Source: Flavobacteriaceae bacterium (GTDB lineage Bacteria; Bacteroidota; Bacteroidia; Flavobacteriales; Flavobacteriaceae). From it: 64,000 nucleotides of DNA. The notes below the pieces were generated by a model, which was not told the origin of the DNA, ran no database searches, and worked only from the letters and a program-made list of their open reading frames with translations. This document shows positions 16,637-25,372 of the stretch, piece by piece (positions within the stretch are counted from its first letter, which is position 1; the number at the start of each line of letters is the position of its first letter). The position numbers and the translations under genes are program-made. The stretch lies in NCBI GenBank assembly GCA_021647885.1, contig JAKITV010000002.1:62001-126000 (forward strand). Reading direction: 5' to 3'.

Positions 16637-16668
16637 AAAGCCTGAACTTTTATTTAAGTTCAGGCTTT
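16637..16668 (+). terminator. Terminator after the gene remnant
   Basis: AAAGCCTGAACTT (16637-16649) pairs with AAGTTCAGGCTTT (16656-16668), followed by TGTTT. This was probably the native terminator of the giant gene's second copy and may now end transcripts of the efflux operon, which has no closer terminator. Confidence 0.75.
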
Positions 16669-16670
16669 TG

Positions 16671-16792
16671 TTTACGGTTTAGATTTGGAAATTATGCTAC
16701 CCATAACATAATTTTATTGTAATAAATCTCTTTTAGATTCTATGCTAAAGCTACAACAAAATCTTGACTTTTTGTTATGGTAAAACCGTAAA
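16671..16792. repeat. Nested inverted repeats in a non-coding spacer
   Basis: TTTACGGTTT (16671-16680) is inverted at 16783-16792, and inside it CCATAACA (16701-16708) is inverted at 16773-16780. The stretch between the remnant's terminator and the next gene, about 300 bases, otherwise shows nothing coding. The nesting could be the outline of a decayed small element or a long hairpin RNA. Evidence is weak. Confidence 0.3.
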
Positions 16793-16870
16793 TTTTATGT
16801 GGTATTTTCCTATAAAACTGAGGCTTATAAAATCATTCCAGATTGAATAGTACGGTTAAAATCCGATTTT

Positions 16871-16903
16871 AAAATAAAGGCTTTTTCTTACGCAACCATT
16901 TAA
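16871..16903 (+). repeat. 33-base imperfect direct repeat, right copy
   Basis: This is the partner of 16324-16356, with 29 of 33 bases identical. It ends right at the -7 box of the downstream gene, so this copy is part of a promoter region. The left copy lacks a -7 box. Confidence 0.6.
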
Positions 16904-16911
16904 TATATTTG
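16904..16911 (+). promoter_or_regulatory. -7 box of the DUF3575-like gene
   Basis: TATATTTG is an exact TAnnTTTG match 56 bases before the start codon at 16968. No TTG stands at the usual -33 distance; the region there reads CTTTTTCTTA. Confidence 0.45.
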
Positions 16912-16967
16912 GTATCTTATAATGGTATAATTATTGTTAACCTTATGTGAACATTTAAACTTAAACT

Positions 16968-17489
16968 ATGAAGAGAATTATTTTATTATCCATTTTAGTA
17001 TTGTCTGTCTTTTCTGCAAAAGCACAAAACAATGAAACAAATGATACTGATTTCAAAAAAAATGAATTAAAAATTAACGGTCTCTATTTAATCCTTGGAG
17101 CATTTGAAGGCACTTTTGAAAGAATTTTAAATGAGGAATCTGCTATTGGAATCTCTCTGTTTTTACCAATTGATAGTGACGTTAAAGACGATATTGACTA
17201 TTATATTTCTCCTTATTACCGAATGTATTTTGGCAAAAAACATGCAGCAGGATTTTTTGTAGAAGGCTTTGGTATGCTAAATTCTGCAAGAGAAGATTCT
17301 AACTTCTTCTCCATCGGAAATAAAAAAACTGATTTTGCACTTGGTCTAGGCGTTGGAGGTAAATGGATAACTAAACGAGGATTTCTAGCAGAGTTAAATT
17401 TTGGTGTGGGTAGAAATCTCTTTAACACTAAAGAAAATGGAAATGAAATTATAGGCAAAGGAGGAATAACCATTGGCTATCGCTTTTAA
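16968..17489 (+). CDS. Small outer-membrane beta-barrel protein (DUF3575-like)
   Basis: The 173-residue protein has a clear signal peptide (ends SAKAQ) followed by about 150 residues of alternating beta strands ending GITIGYRF, the terminal aromatic typical of outer-membrane barrels. Segments such as YYRMYFGKKHAAGFFVEGF and LGLGVGGKW fit the DUF3575 and small porin-like families. It should be an eight-stranded barrel in the outer membrane; the role is unknown. It has its own -7 box and is separated from glyS by a strong hairpin. Confidence 0.7.
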   Translation: MKRIILLSILVLSVFSAKAQNNETNDTDFKKNELKINGLYLILGAFEGTFERILNEESAIGISLFLPIDSDVKDDIDYYISPYYRMYFGKKHAAGFFVEGFGMLNSAREDSNFFSIGNKKTDFALGLGVGGKWITKRGFLAELNFGVGRNLFNTKENGNEIIGKGGITIGYRF

Positions 17490-17536
17490 AATAAAACAAA
17501 ACCCCAAACTTGGGTTCATTTATATTAGATTTATTC

Positions 17537-17569
17537 AAACCTCACAGGTTTTTAAAACCTGTGAGGTTT
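17537..17569. terminator. Bidirectional terminator between convergent genes
   Basis: AAACCTCACAGGTTTT (17537-17552) pairs with AAAACCTGTGAGGTTT (17554-17569), followed by TTTT on the plus strand and rich in U on the other. It separates the DUF3575-like gene (plus) from glyS (minus), whose stop codon is 3 bases away. A similar ACCTCACAGGTTT palindrome is, from memory, a common flavobacterial repeat. Confidence 0.8.
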
Positions 17570-17571
17570 TT

Positions 17572-19116
17572 TTATAGCATCCTCATCAACCAAGTTTTAA
17601 CATCTACCTCTTGCTTTATAATATCTCTTAAATCTTCAATCTTAACACGTTGTTGTTCCATAGTATCTCGATGTCTTATCGTAACTGTATTATCATCTAG
17701 AGTATCGTGATCTACTGTTATACAAAAAGGTGTTCCAGCAGCATCTTGCCGTCTGTAACGTCTTCCAACGGCATCTTTTTCGTCGTAAGCCACATTAAAA
17801 TCCCATTTTAAATCTTCAACAATATTATGAGCAATTTCTGGTAAGCCATCTTTTTTAACCAATGGTAAAATGGCTGCTTTTGTTGGCGCTAAAACTGCTG
17901 GTAATTTTAAAACTGTTCTTGTGGTGCCATTTTCTAATTCTTCTTCTACTAATGAATGTGAGAATACGGCTAAAAACATTCGATCTAAACCAATTGAAGT
18001 TTCAACTACATAAGGCACATAACTTTTGTTTTCTTCATGATCGAAATACTGTAATTTCTTCCCTGAAAATTCTTCGTGTGCTTTTAAATCGAAATCTGTA
18101 CGCGAATGTATGCCTTCCAGTTCTTTAAAACCAAATGGGAATTTAAATTCGATGTCAGAAGCTGCATCAGCATAATGTGCTAATTTTTCGTGGTCATGGA
18201 AACGATAGTTCTCTGCTCCCATTCCTAAAGACAAATGCCATTTTAACCTGTCTTCTTTCCATTTTTCGTACCATTCGGCTTGTGTTCCCGGTTTTACAAA
18301 AAATTGCATTTCCATTTGCTCAAACTCACGCATTCTAAAAATAAATTGCCTTGCAACAATTTCGTTCCTAAATGCTTTTCCTGTTTGTGCAATCCCAAAT
18401 GGGATTTTCATGCGTCCTGTCTTTTGCACATTCGAAAAGTTTACAAAAATACCTTGAGCAGTTTCTGGACGTAAATACAAATCCATTGCAGTTTCGGCAG
18501 AAGCACCTAATTTTGTTCCAAACATTAAGTTGAACTGCTTAACATCAGTCCAATTTTTACTTCCAGATAAAGGATCGGCAATTTCTAATTCTTCAATCAA
18601 TGCTTTTACATCTGCTAAATCTTCATCCTCTAAAGATTTAGCCATTCTGGAAAGAATAGCGTTTATTTTTTCTTGATAAGCAACAACGCGAGGGTTTGTA
18701 GAAATAAATTCATCTTTATTAAAAGCATCACCAAAACGTTTTGCTGCTTTGTTTACTTCCTTGTTTATTTTGGTTTCAATTTTAGCACAATAATCTTCAA
18801 TTAAAACATCTGCTCTATATCGTTTTTTAGAATCCTTATTATCAATTAAAGGATCACTAAAAGCATCTACATGCCCTGATGCTTTCCAAGTTGTTGGATG
18901 CATAAATATTGCTGTATCTAAACCTACAATATTATCGTGCATTTGCACCATAGCTTTCCACCAATAGTCGCGAATATTATTTTTTAGCTCTACTCCGTTT
19001 TGTGCATAATCATAAACTGCACTTAATCCGTCATAAATTTCGCTACTCTGAAACACATAACCATACTCCTTCGCATGAGAAATTACCTTCTTAAATTTAT
19101 CTTCTTGATTTGCCAT
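17572..19116 (-). CDS. glyS: Glycyl-tRNA synthetase (alpha2 type)
   Basis: The 514-residue enzyme charges tRNA-Gly with glycine. It is the single-chain dimeric class II form, not the bacterial alpha-beta tetramer. Class II motif 2 appears in FIFRMREFEQMEMQFF, a motif 3-like segment in ETSIGLDRMFLAVF, and an anticodon-binding domain at the C-terminus (APTKAAILPLVKK, RRYRRQDAAGTPFCI). The form is usual in Bacteroidetes. Its start codon lies only four bases after a perfect -7 box, so the message may be leaderless. Convergent with the gene at 16968 across a strong terminator. Confidence 0.97.
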   Translation of the reverse strand: MANQEDKFKKVISHAKEYGYVFQSSEIYDGLSAVYDYAQNGVELKNNIRDYWWKAMVQMHDNIVGLDTAIFMHPTTWKASGHVDAFSDPLIDNKDSKKRYRADVLIEDYCAKIETKINKEVNKAAKRFGDAFNKDEFISTNPRVVAYQEKINAILSRMAKSLEDEDLADVKALIEELEIADPLSGSKNWTDVKQFNLMFGTKLGASAETAMDLYLRPETAQGIFVNFSNVQKTGRMKIPFGIAQTGKAFRNEIVARQFIFRMREFEQMEMQFFVKPGTQAEWYEKWKEDRLKWHLSLGMGAENYRFHDHEKLAHYADAASDIEFKFPFGFKELEGIHSRTDFDLKAHEEFSGKKLQYFDHEENKSYVPYVVETSIGLDRMFLAVFSHSLVEEELENGTTRTVLKLPAVLAPTKAAILPLVKKDGLPEIAHNIVEDLKWDFNVAYDEKDAVGRRYRRQDAAGTPFCITVDHDTLDDNTVTIRHRDTMEQQRVKIEDLRDIIKQEVDVKTWLMRML

Positions 19117-19120
19117 AGTG

Positions 19121-19128
19121 CAAAAATA
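19121..19128 (-). promoter_or_regulatory. glyS -7 box four bases before the start codon
   Basis: TATTTTTG on the minus strand matches TAnnTTTG. Its final G is separated from the glyS ATG by just CACT. Because this element is centred near -7, transcription should start at or next to the A of ATG. No TTG is seen at -33. Confidence 0.5.
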
Positions 19129-19205
19129 AAAAACCCATTGATACTATAAGCATGTTTTTTTAGAACTATGTTTCTTTTTTTAGTATTTTAAATCTTTTTA
19201 ATTTT

Positions 19206-19883
19206 ATGTACAACTCAATTGTTAATTTATTCTTTCCTAAAGTATGTTACGCTTGTAGCCATTTATTAACAGACAACGAAATCCACATTTGTACCACTTG
19301 CAGACACAATTTACCTGTTACCAATTATCATTTTGAAAATAATGATGCTGTAGAAAAAGTGTTTTATGGTCGAATAAAATTAGAACAAGCCACAGCTCTT
19401 TTAAGATTTGAAAAGAAAGGAATTGTGCAGCAGCTACTACATAATCTAAAATATAGAAGCCATGAAACCATAGGTGCAATTTTAGGCGAATGGTTAGGGA
19501 ATGAACTAAAAACCATTGAGGCATATAATAATATTGATGCTGTGATTCCTGTGCCATTACATAAAAACAAACTCAGAAAAAGAGGCTATAATCAAGTGGC
19601 AAAATTTGGGGTTGAAATTGCTAAAGCCTTAAACGCAGAATACATAGACTCGGTTTTAATTAAAACTACTGCAACAAAAACGCTAGTGTTTAAAAAACGC
19701 ATTTCACGCTGGGACAGCACTAACGAGATGTTCATAATAACAAATACAAATCTTATTGAAGGAAAACATATTTTGTTGGTTGACGATATTATTACAACTG
19801 GAGCAACCATAGAAGCTTGTGCTAATATACTTAACAAAGCCAATAGTATTAAAATTAGTATAGCTACTATGGCAATTGCTTAA
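19206..19883 (+). CDS. comF: ComF family protein (phosphoribosyltransferase fold)
   Basis: The 225-residue protein has an N-terminal four-cysteine zinc finger (Cys14, Cys17, Cys29, Cys32) and a C-terminal phosphoribosyltransferase domain with the PRPP loop HILLVDDIITTGATIEAC at about 187-204. ComF proteins help take up transforming single-stranded DNA in competent bacteria, although the phosphoribosyltransferase activity is not established. KKISRWDSTN-like text (KKRISRWDST) replaces the common KTQxxLxxxxR motif region. The gene stands alone and is divergent from glyS. Confidence 0.9.
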   Translation: MYNSIVNLFFPKVCYACSHLLTDNEIHICTTCRHNLPVTNYHFENNDAVEKVFYGRIKLEQATALLRFEKKGIVQQLLHNLKYRSHETIGAILGEWLGNELKTIEAYNNIDAVIPVPLHKNKLRKRGYNQVAKFGVEIAKALNAEYIDSVLIKTTATKTLVFKKRISRWDSTNEMFIITNTNLIEGKHILLVDDIITTGATIEACANILNKANSIKISIATMAIA

Positions 19884-19939
19884 ACACTTTTTCGTTAGTC
19901 CTAAATAAGTTGTTTCTTTGTGCAAAATCCTAATTGGTA

Positions 19940-21550
19940 ATGAGCAAAACCCTTTCAAATTTAATTTTTATAGTAGTTATAAGTTTTTGTTTTGCTAATT
20001 GCTATAATCCTGGGACACCAACTGGTGGAGATAAAGACATTACACCTCCAGTAATTGTAAAATCTATTCCTGAAAATTTCTCAATTAATTTTACAGACAA
20101 TGAAATAGAAATCTATTTCGACGAATATATAAAAATTAAAAACCTGCAAAAACAACTTATAATTTCCCCTCCAATGGATCCAGAACCCGAAATTACACCT
20201 TTAGGTTCTGCTAGTAAACACATAACCATTAAAATTTTTGATACGCTTCAACCCAATACAACTTATGCTTTTAATTTTGGTGAAAGTATTGTAGATAACA
20301 ACGAAGAAAATCCTTATCCTTATTACAGATATGTGTTTTCTACAGGTGATTACATCGATTCTTTAAGTGTAAGAGGAACAATAATAGATGCCGTAAATCG
20401 AAAAGCAGACGAGTTTGTTTCGGTGTTATTGTATGATGTAGATTCTACATTTACAGATTCCATAATTTACAAGCAAAAACCAAAATATATTACCAATACA
20501 TTAGATAGTACAACTACATTTAAACTAGAAAATTTAAAAGCAGGAAAGTATTTAATGATTGCCTTAAAAGACGAAAACAGCAATTATACGTTTCAGCAAA
20601 AAACGGATAAAATAGGGTTTCTAAAAGATTATATAACTGTTTCGACAGATACTTTAACTACTTACACTTTAAAACTATTTAATGAAGACATAGATTTTAA
20701 AGCTACACGACCAAGTCTAATTGCTGAAAACAAAATTGCTTTTGGATATGAAGGCGATTATAAAAACATGAAAATTAACTTACTCTCAAATACACCTGAA
20801 GGTTACGAAAGTAAAATAACAAAAGACCAAGAAGCAGATTCGTTATTGTATTGGTATAAGCCAAAATTTGAAGCAGATTCGTTATTGTTTTTAGTGTCTA
20901 ACAAATCTTACACAGACACATTAACTGTTAAATTAAGAACGCTAGAAAAAGATTCTTTAGTAATTAAGCAGCTTCAAAATCGCACACTTTCATTTAATGA
21001 GAATTTCGAGATTGAAGCCAATATTCCTTTAACTACAATTGATAAAGAAAAGATAAGTCTGCTGGATAAAGATTCTACAAAAGTGAATTTTACAACAGCT
21101 TTTGATGAACTTAATAATCGATATACATTTATTTTTGAAAAAAAGGAACAAGAACGATACAAAATGCAGATGCTCCCCGAAACGTTTACTGATTTTTTCA
21201 GAAACAAAAACGACACTTTAAACTATTCGTTGAGCACAAAATCTTACGACGATTATGGTAATGTAAGAGCGACTCTTAAAAACGTAGCTTATCCAGTAAT
21301 TGTGCAGCTTACTAGTGAGAATGGAGAGGTGAAAGAAGAACAATATTCAACCAAACCAGAAGTATTGGATTTCTTAAATGTAAGTCCTGGCAAATATTAT
21401 TTAAGAGTAATCTTTGATGCAAACGGAAATGAAAAATATGATACTGGAATTTATCTTTTAAAAAGACAACCAGAGCGCATTAGTTATTATCCAGAACTAT
21501 TAGATGTAAGAGCAGGTTGGGATGAAATAATCGAATTTACGTTACAATAA
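19940..21550 (+). CDS. Ig-like domain lipoprotein
   Basis: I prefer the ATG at 19940 over the TTG at 19934, since it begins the signal peptide directly. The product (about 536 residues) has a lipobox (CFANC), a TPTGGDKD linker, and an SbsA-type Ig-like domain (PPVIVKSIPENFSIN ... IEIYFDEYI ... YAFNFGESIVDNNE) at about residues 35-135. The remainder is beta-rich repeats of unclear type, with a calcium-like DANGNEKYDTG near the end. Proteins of this build are widespread in Flavobacteria as outer-membrane lipoproteins of unknown function. The end overlaps the convergent omega-amidase gene by 14 bases. Confidence 0.8.
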   Translation: MSKTLSNLIFIVVISFCFANCYNPGTPTGGDKDITPPVIVKSIPENFSINFTDNEIEIYFDEYIKIKNLQKQLIISPPMDPEPEITPLGSASKHITIKIFDTLQPNTTYAFNFGESIVDNNEENPYPYYRYVFSTGDYIDSLSVRGTIIDAVNRKADEFVSVLLYDVDSTFTDSIIYKQKPKYITNTLDSTTTFKLENLKAGKYLMIALKDENSNYTFQQKTDKIGFLKDYITVSTDTLTTYTLKLFNEDIDFKATRPSLIAENKIAFGYEGDYKNMKINLLSNTPEGYESKITKDQEADSLLYWYKPKFEADSLLFLVSNKSYTDTLTVKLRTLEKDSLVIKQLQNRTLSFNENFEIEANIPLTTIDKEKISLLDKDSTKVNFTTAFDELNNRYTFIFEKKEQERYKMQMLPETFTDFFRNKNDTLNYSLSTKSYDDYGNVRATLKNVAYPVIVQLTSENGEVKEEQYSTKPEVLDFLNVSPGKYYLRVIFDANGNEKYDTGIYLLKRQPERISYYPELLDVRAGWDEIIEFTLQ

Positions 21551-22316
21551 AACGATCTCTATCATCTAAAAATTTCAATTTTTCTTTAATAGTAGTTAAA
21601 TTATCTTTAGATAGAGTTACAATTTCTATCATCTCTTTGTCTTCTATAAAATTTGACAGTTGCTTTCCTAAACCATCATAAACTGCCGAATGTCCTGAAT
21701 ATTCATTCTTTTTTTCATCTAAACCAACACGATTTACACCAATACAATAGCTCATATTTTCTATGGCTCTTGCTTTTAACAACGTATCCCAAGCCATAAT
21801 TCTTGGTTTTGGCCAATTGGCCACATAAATTAACACCTCATAATCTTCTACATTTCTTGACCAAACAGGAAAGCGTAAATCGTAACAAATTAAAGGGCAC
21901 ATTTTCCAGCCTTTATAATTTACAATCAGTTTTTTTTTGCCAGAAGCAAATACTTTGTGTTCTCCTGCAAGCGTAAACGTATGTCTTTTATCGTAATATT
22001 CTACTTTTCTTGAAGGATGCACAAAAAACAATCGGTTGTAAAAGTTATTATTTTCTTTAATAATAATACTTCCTGTAATTGCAGCTTTCATTTTAACAGC
22101 CAAATACTGCATCCATTTTAGAGTGTCTCCTTCCATGGTTTCGGCAACAGAAGAAACGTTCATTGTAAACCCTGTTGTAAACATTTCTGGCAAAACAATT
22201 AAGTCAATATCTTCAGGAAGAGCTTCGATTTTACCTAAAAAAGCATATCTATTTTTTAATGGGTTTTCCCAAACCAAATCGGCTTGGATAATTGCTGCTT
22301 TTAATTCGTCTTGCAT
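21537..22316 (-). CDS. Omega-amidase / nitrilase-family amidohydrolase (YafV/MtnU-like)
   Basis: The 259-residue enzyme carries the nitrilase catalytic triad: Glu44 in LPEMFTTGF, Lys110 in YYDKRHTF and Cys144 in CPLICYDLRFP. This signature and length match YafV/Nit2-type omega-amidases, which hydrolyse 2-oxoglutaramate and 2-oxosuccinamate left by glutamine or asparagine transaminases. The next gene downstream in the genomic order is a methionine aminotransferase, the partner expected in methionine salvage. Convergent overlap of 14 bases with the Ig-like lipoprotein gene. Confidence 0.88.
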   Translation of the reverse strand: MQDELKAAIIQADLVWENPLKNRYAFLGKIEALPEDIDLIVLPEMFTTGFTMNVSSVAETMEGDTLKWMQYLAVKMKAAITGSIIIKENNNFYNRLFFVHPSRKVEYYDKRHTFTLAGEHKVFASGKKKLIVNYKGWKMCPLICYDLRFPVWSRNVEDYEVLIYVANWPKPRIMAWDTLLKARAIENMSYCIGVNRVGLDEKKNEYSGHSAVYDGLGKQLSNFIEDKEMIEIVTLSKDNLTTIKEKLKFLDDRDRFIVT

Positions 22317-22330
22317 GGTTGTTATTTTTT

Positions 22331-22415
22331 TGTCATTCTGAATGTCCCAATAGTAATCAGAACAAAGAAATAATCATTAAATATAAACAGATTGCTTCAC
22401 TCTGTTCGCAATGAC
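22331..22415. repeat. Intergenic repeat bounded by TGTCATT and AATGACA
   Basis: The spacer begins TGTCATTCTGAATG and ends ATTGCTTCACTCTGTTCGCAATGACA split over its last part, so the ends are inverted. The ending resembles a dispersed Bacteroidetes repeat of the form ATTGCTTC...CGCAATGACA that I know from other genomes. It separates the omega-amidase gene from the aminotransferase gene on the same strand. Confidence 0.45.
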
Positions 22416-22418
22416 AAG

Positions 22419-23561
22419 TTAAATATTATTTAAAATTTCTGCTGCCTTTTTTAAAGTATCTTCCGTTTTAGCAAAACAAAAACGCAACATCTTATTATCT
22501 AAATTATTATAATTAAATACTGATAACGGAATTGAAGCAATTCCCTTTTCTATCGTTAATCGCTTTGCGAAATCAATGTCAAGTTCATTAGTGATTTCTG
22601 AATAATCCAACCCTTGAAAATACGTGCCCTTTGAAGCTGTAAATCTAAATCTTGAATCCTTTATTAAACTCAAAAACAAATCTCTCTTTTCCTCATAAAA
22701 CTCCGATAGTTCTAAATAATGTTTTGGCTCTTGTAAATATTCGGCCAATGCTTTTTGTATGGGATGATTTATACAAAACACATTAAACTGATGCACTTTT
22801 TTAAACTCTTCCATCAACTCTTTTGGTGCGCAACAATATCCTATTTTCCAGCCTGTATTATGAAATGTTTTGCCAAAAGAAGCCACCACAAAACTTCGTG
22901 ATTTTAAATCGGGAAACAAACATACACTTTGGTGTTTTTCGCCATCAAAAATAATATGTTCATAAACCTCATCACTCAAAATAATAATGTTTGTGCCTTG
23001 AGTCAACTTTTGAAGTTGAAGCATATCAGTTTCAGAAAAAATAGTACCACTTGGATTTTGAGGCGTATTAATGATAATCATTTTGGTCTTATCATTAATT
23101 TTTTGCTTTACGGCTTCCCAATCTACTTTATAATAAGGTGCTTCCAACTGAACAGATATGGTTTTCCCTCCATTAAGTTCGATGGTTGGTTCGTAACAAT
23201 CGTAAGCTGGACGAAAAATAATAACCTCATCATTTGGTCTTATAAATGCTGAAATGATTGTGTAGATGGCTTGAGTTGCTCCTGCTGTTATAGTAATTTC
23301 GGTTTCTGGATGATAACTCGTATTGTAGAGCAATTCAAATTTATTGGAAATGGCTTCACGCAATTCTAAAACCCCAGCCATTGGCGCATATTGATTGTAA
23401 CCGGAATTCATTGCGTTACTTACCAAATCAATCAGTTTTTGGTCGCTCTTAAAATTCGGAAAGCCTTGCGATAAATTAATCGCATTATGCTTATGTGCCA
23501 ATGTACCCATTACAGTAAATATATTGGTCGCTACATTTGGGAGTTTGGATTTGTGTTGCAT
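22419..23561 (-). CDS. ybdL: Methionine aminotransferase (YbdL-like, PLP-dependent)
   Basis: The 380-residue class I/II aminotransferase has the PLP-binding lysine at residue 231 in SFGKTFHNTGWKIGY, and the NxPQNPSG motif at about 165-172 (INTPQNPSG). Sequence style (LSQGFPNF, ITAGATQAIY, FRPAYDCYEP) matches E. coli YbdL, which prefers methionine and other large residues and transaminates 2-oxo-4-methylthiobutyrate. With the omega-amidase gene next door it may close the methionine salvage route using glutamine as amino donor. It follows the MutS-like gene after 10 bases and is probably in one transcript with it. Confidence 0.88.
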   Translation of the reverse strand: MQHKSKLPNVATNIFTVMGTLAHKHNAINLSQGFPNFKSDQKLIDLVSNAMNSGYNQYAPMAGVLELREAISNKFELLYNTSYHPETEITITAGATQAIYTIISAFIRPNDEVIIFRPAYDCYEPTIELNGGKTISVQLEAPYYKVDWEAVKQKINDKTKMIIINTPQNPSGTIFSETDMLQLQKLTQGTNIIILSDEVYEHIIFDGEKHQSVCLFPDLKSRSFVVASFGKTFHNTGWKIGYCCAPKELMEEFKKVHQFNVFCINHPIQKALAEYLQEPKHYLELSEFYEEKRDLFLSLIKDSRFRFTASKGTYFQGLDYSEITNELDIDFAKRLTIEKGIASIPLSVFNYNNLDNKMLRFCFAKTEDTLKKAAEILNNI

Positions 23562-23571
23562 AACTTTATAA

Positions 23572-25341
23572 TTATATTATCTCCATTTTCTTCAACAAAA
23601 AAGAAGCATTCATGTTTTGGCAAACACCTACTTTAAAAGTGTAATCAAAATAAAGTTCGTCGTTTACGATTTCTACATCAAAATAGTAATTTTTTACTTC
23701 ATCGAGTTCCTTCTCAATTTCACATAAACTTAAGTCGTGAGTTGCTATAATTCCTGTGGCGTTTGAAGCGACTAATTTCTCGACAAACTTGCGAGAACCA
23801 ATGGCTTTATCTGTGCTATTCGTTCCTTTTAAAATCTCGTCAAGTACAATAAAATAAGGCTCTTTTGCAATAGCATCTACAATAAATTTTAAACGTGTTA
23901 ATTCGGAAAAGAAATACGAACTGTCGTCCGTTAACGAATCTGTGGTTCGCATACTTGTTATAAGTTTTACAGGCGAATATTCACTCGTTTTTGCACAAAC
24001 AGGCAATCCAACATTAGCCATTACTATATGTAATGAAACGGTTCTTAAAAACGTACTTTTTCCTGCCATATTTGCTCCAGTAACGATAAAAAATTGCTGA
24101 TCGTTTATTAAAAGGTCACTATCAATCCTTTTATCAACATCTAATAAAGGATGACCTAAATCTTGAGCATTAATTACAGTTTTGTTTCCTGTAATTTTAG
24201 GAAATACATAATTAGGATGATTAAATGCAAAATTGCCCAAACTGTTACAGGCATCAAAAAAGGAAACGACTTCAAACCAATCTTCAACCTTGTTGTTGTA
24301 TTGCATAATCCACTGCTCAACTTTATAAGCGTTCTTGATGTCTGATAATAAAAATCCATTTCCAAAAATGCCAGAAATTAAATTGTTTCTATTGTCTAAG
24401 GCATCTAAAGATTTTGAAAATGCACTAAAAATTGCGGAGGCTTTCTCTTCTTCTGAATTGATTTGTTGCTGTTTTTGCTTTAATAATTCTGAAGTGAATT
24501 TTTCATTTTCAATTTTATCTAACAATAAGGCATATTGCTTAAATGTATCTTTTACTTTATCTGTTTTTGATGATAAGCTGTTCGTCTTTTTTACATAGTT
24601 CCCAGTAATTAACAACCCTAAAAGCAACCAAAAACCTAACAATGACCCATCTATAATATTAAAAAAAAGTAACACAAATAATCCTATTGAAGCTATTGTA
24701 AATACTAACGGAATCCATCGCATTGCTTTTGGCAAAAATGGTTGATAGTTTTTTAACCAATCAATAATTTTTACAGATGGAGTTTCAGCATGAATTAATG
24801 TTGCTATAGCAGAAAAATGTTGTCGCCATTCTGGTTTTGAAGCCAATTCTTTTATCGCTTCTTGACGTGTAACAATACCATCAACATTATTGGCTGTTAA
24901 TTCGTTTACCAGTTTTTCTGTCCCTTCATTTAAAGAAGTCCGATTAATAAATTGAAAAAAAGAACCACGTCCAAATAAATCGATATCCAAACTGTAAAAG
25001 TGATTTGGGTCTTGAAATTTCAAGCCTTCATCTCTATGATAAAAATCGCTAGAAGCAATTTTAATTTCGTCTTCATTTATAGCGACTAAAGCTTTGTTTA
25101 AATTTTGCTTAGATTTTGTGTCTGTATATTTTGAAAGCAGGTAAATAAATAGAATTACACCAGACACAACAATAAATATTGCTAATTGCCATTGGTTGAA
25201 TGTAAAATAGAGTCCTACTGAAGTTGCTAAAAAAACAAGTAGCCTTAAAGTGCTTAATCGTATTAACTTTTGATTAAGGCTTTTTACTTTAAGCTGGTAT
25301 TTTTTAAGCTGATTTTGGTAATATGATATCGGGTTTTTCAT
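23572..25341 (-). CDS. Membrane-anchored MutS-like ATPase
   Basis: I take the ATG at 25341 (MKNPISYY) rather than the longer frame to 25371. The product, about 589 residues, has paired transmembrane segments near the N-terminus (about 33-75) and around 210-250, a MutS core-like helical region, and a MutS-type ABC ATPase at the C-terminus. There the Walker A GANMAGKST lies at about 421-429, followed by TDDSSYFFSELTR, Walker B FIVLDEILKGTNS and ATHDLSLCE. It lacks the mismatch-recognition domain of MutS1, so classical mismatch repair is unlikely. Such proteins are common in Bacteroidetes and their role is unknown. Confidence 0.85.
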   Translation of the reverse strand: MKNPISYYQNQLKKYQLKVKSLNQKLIRLSTLRLLVFLATSVGLYFTFNQWQLAIFIVVSGVILFIYLLSKYTDTKSKQNLNKALVAINEDEIKIASSDFYHRDEGLKFQDPNHFYSLDIDLFGRGSFFQFINRTSLNEGTEKLVNELTANNVDGIVTRQEAIKELASKPEWRQHFSAIATLIHAETPSVKIIDWLKNYQPFLPKAMRWIPLVFTIASIGLFVLLFFNIIDGSLLGFWLLLGLLITGNYVKKTNSLSSKTDKVKDTFKQYALLLDKIENEKFTSELLKQKQQQINSEEEKASAIFSAFSKSLDALDNRNNLISGIFGNGFLLSDIKNAYKVEQWIMQYNNKVEDWFEVVSFFDACNSLGNFAFNHPNYVFPKITGNKTVINAQDLGHPLLDVDKRIDSDLLINDQQFFIVTGANMAGKSTFLRTVSLHIVMANVGLPVCAKTSEYSPVKLITSMRTTDSLTDDSSYFFSELTRLKFIVDAIAKEPYFIVLDEILKGTNSTDKAIGSRKFVEKLVASNATGIIATHDLSLCEIEKELDEVKNYYFDVEIVNDELYFDYTFKVGVCQNMNASFLLKKMEII

Positions 25342-25372
25342 TCTTAATAATAATGAAATATAAAGAAACAAA

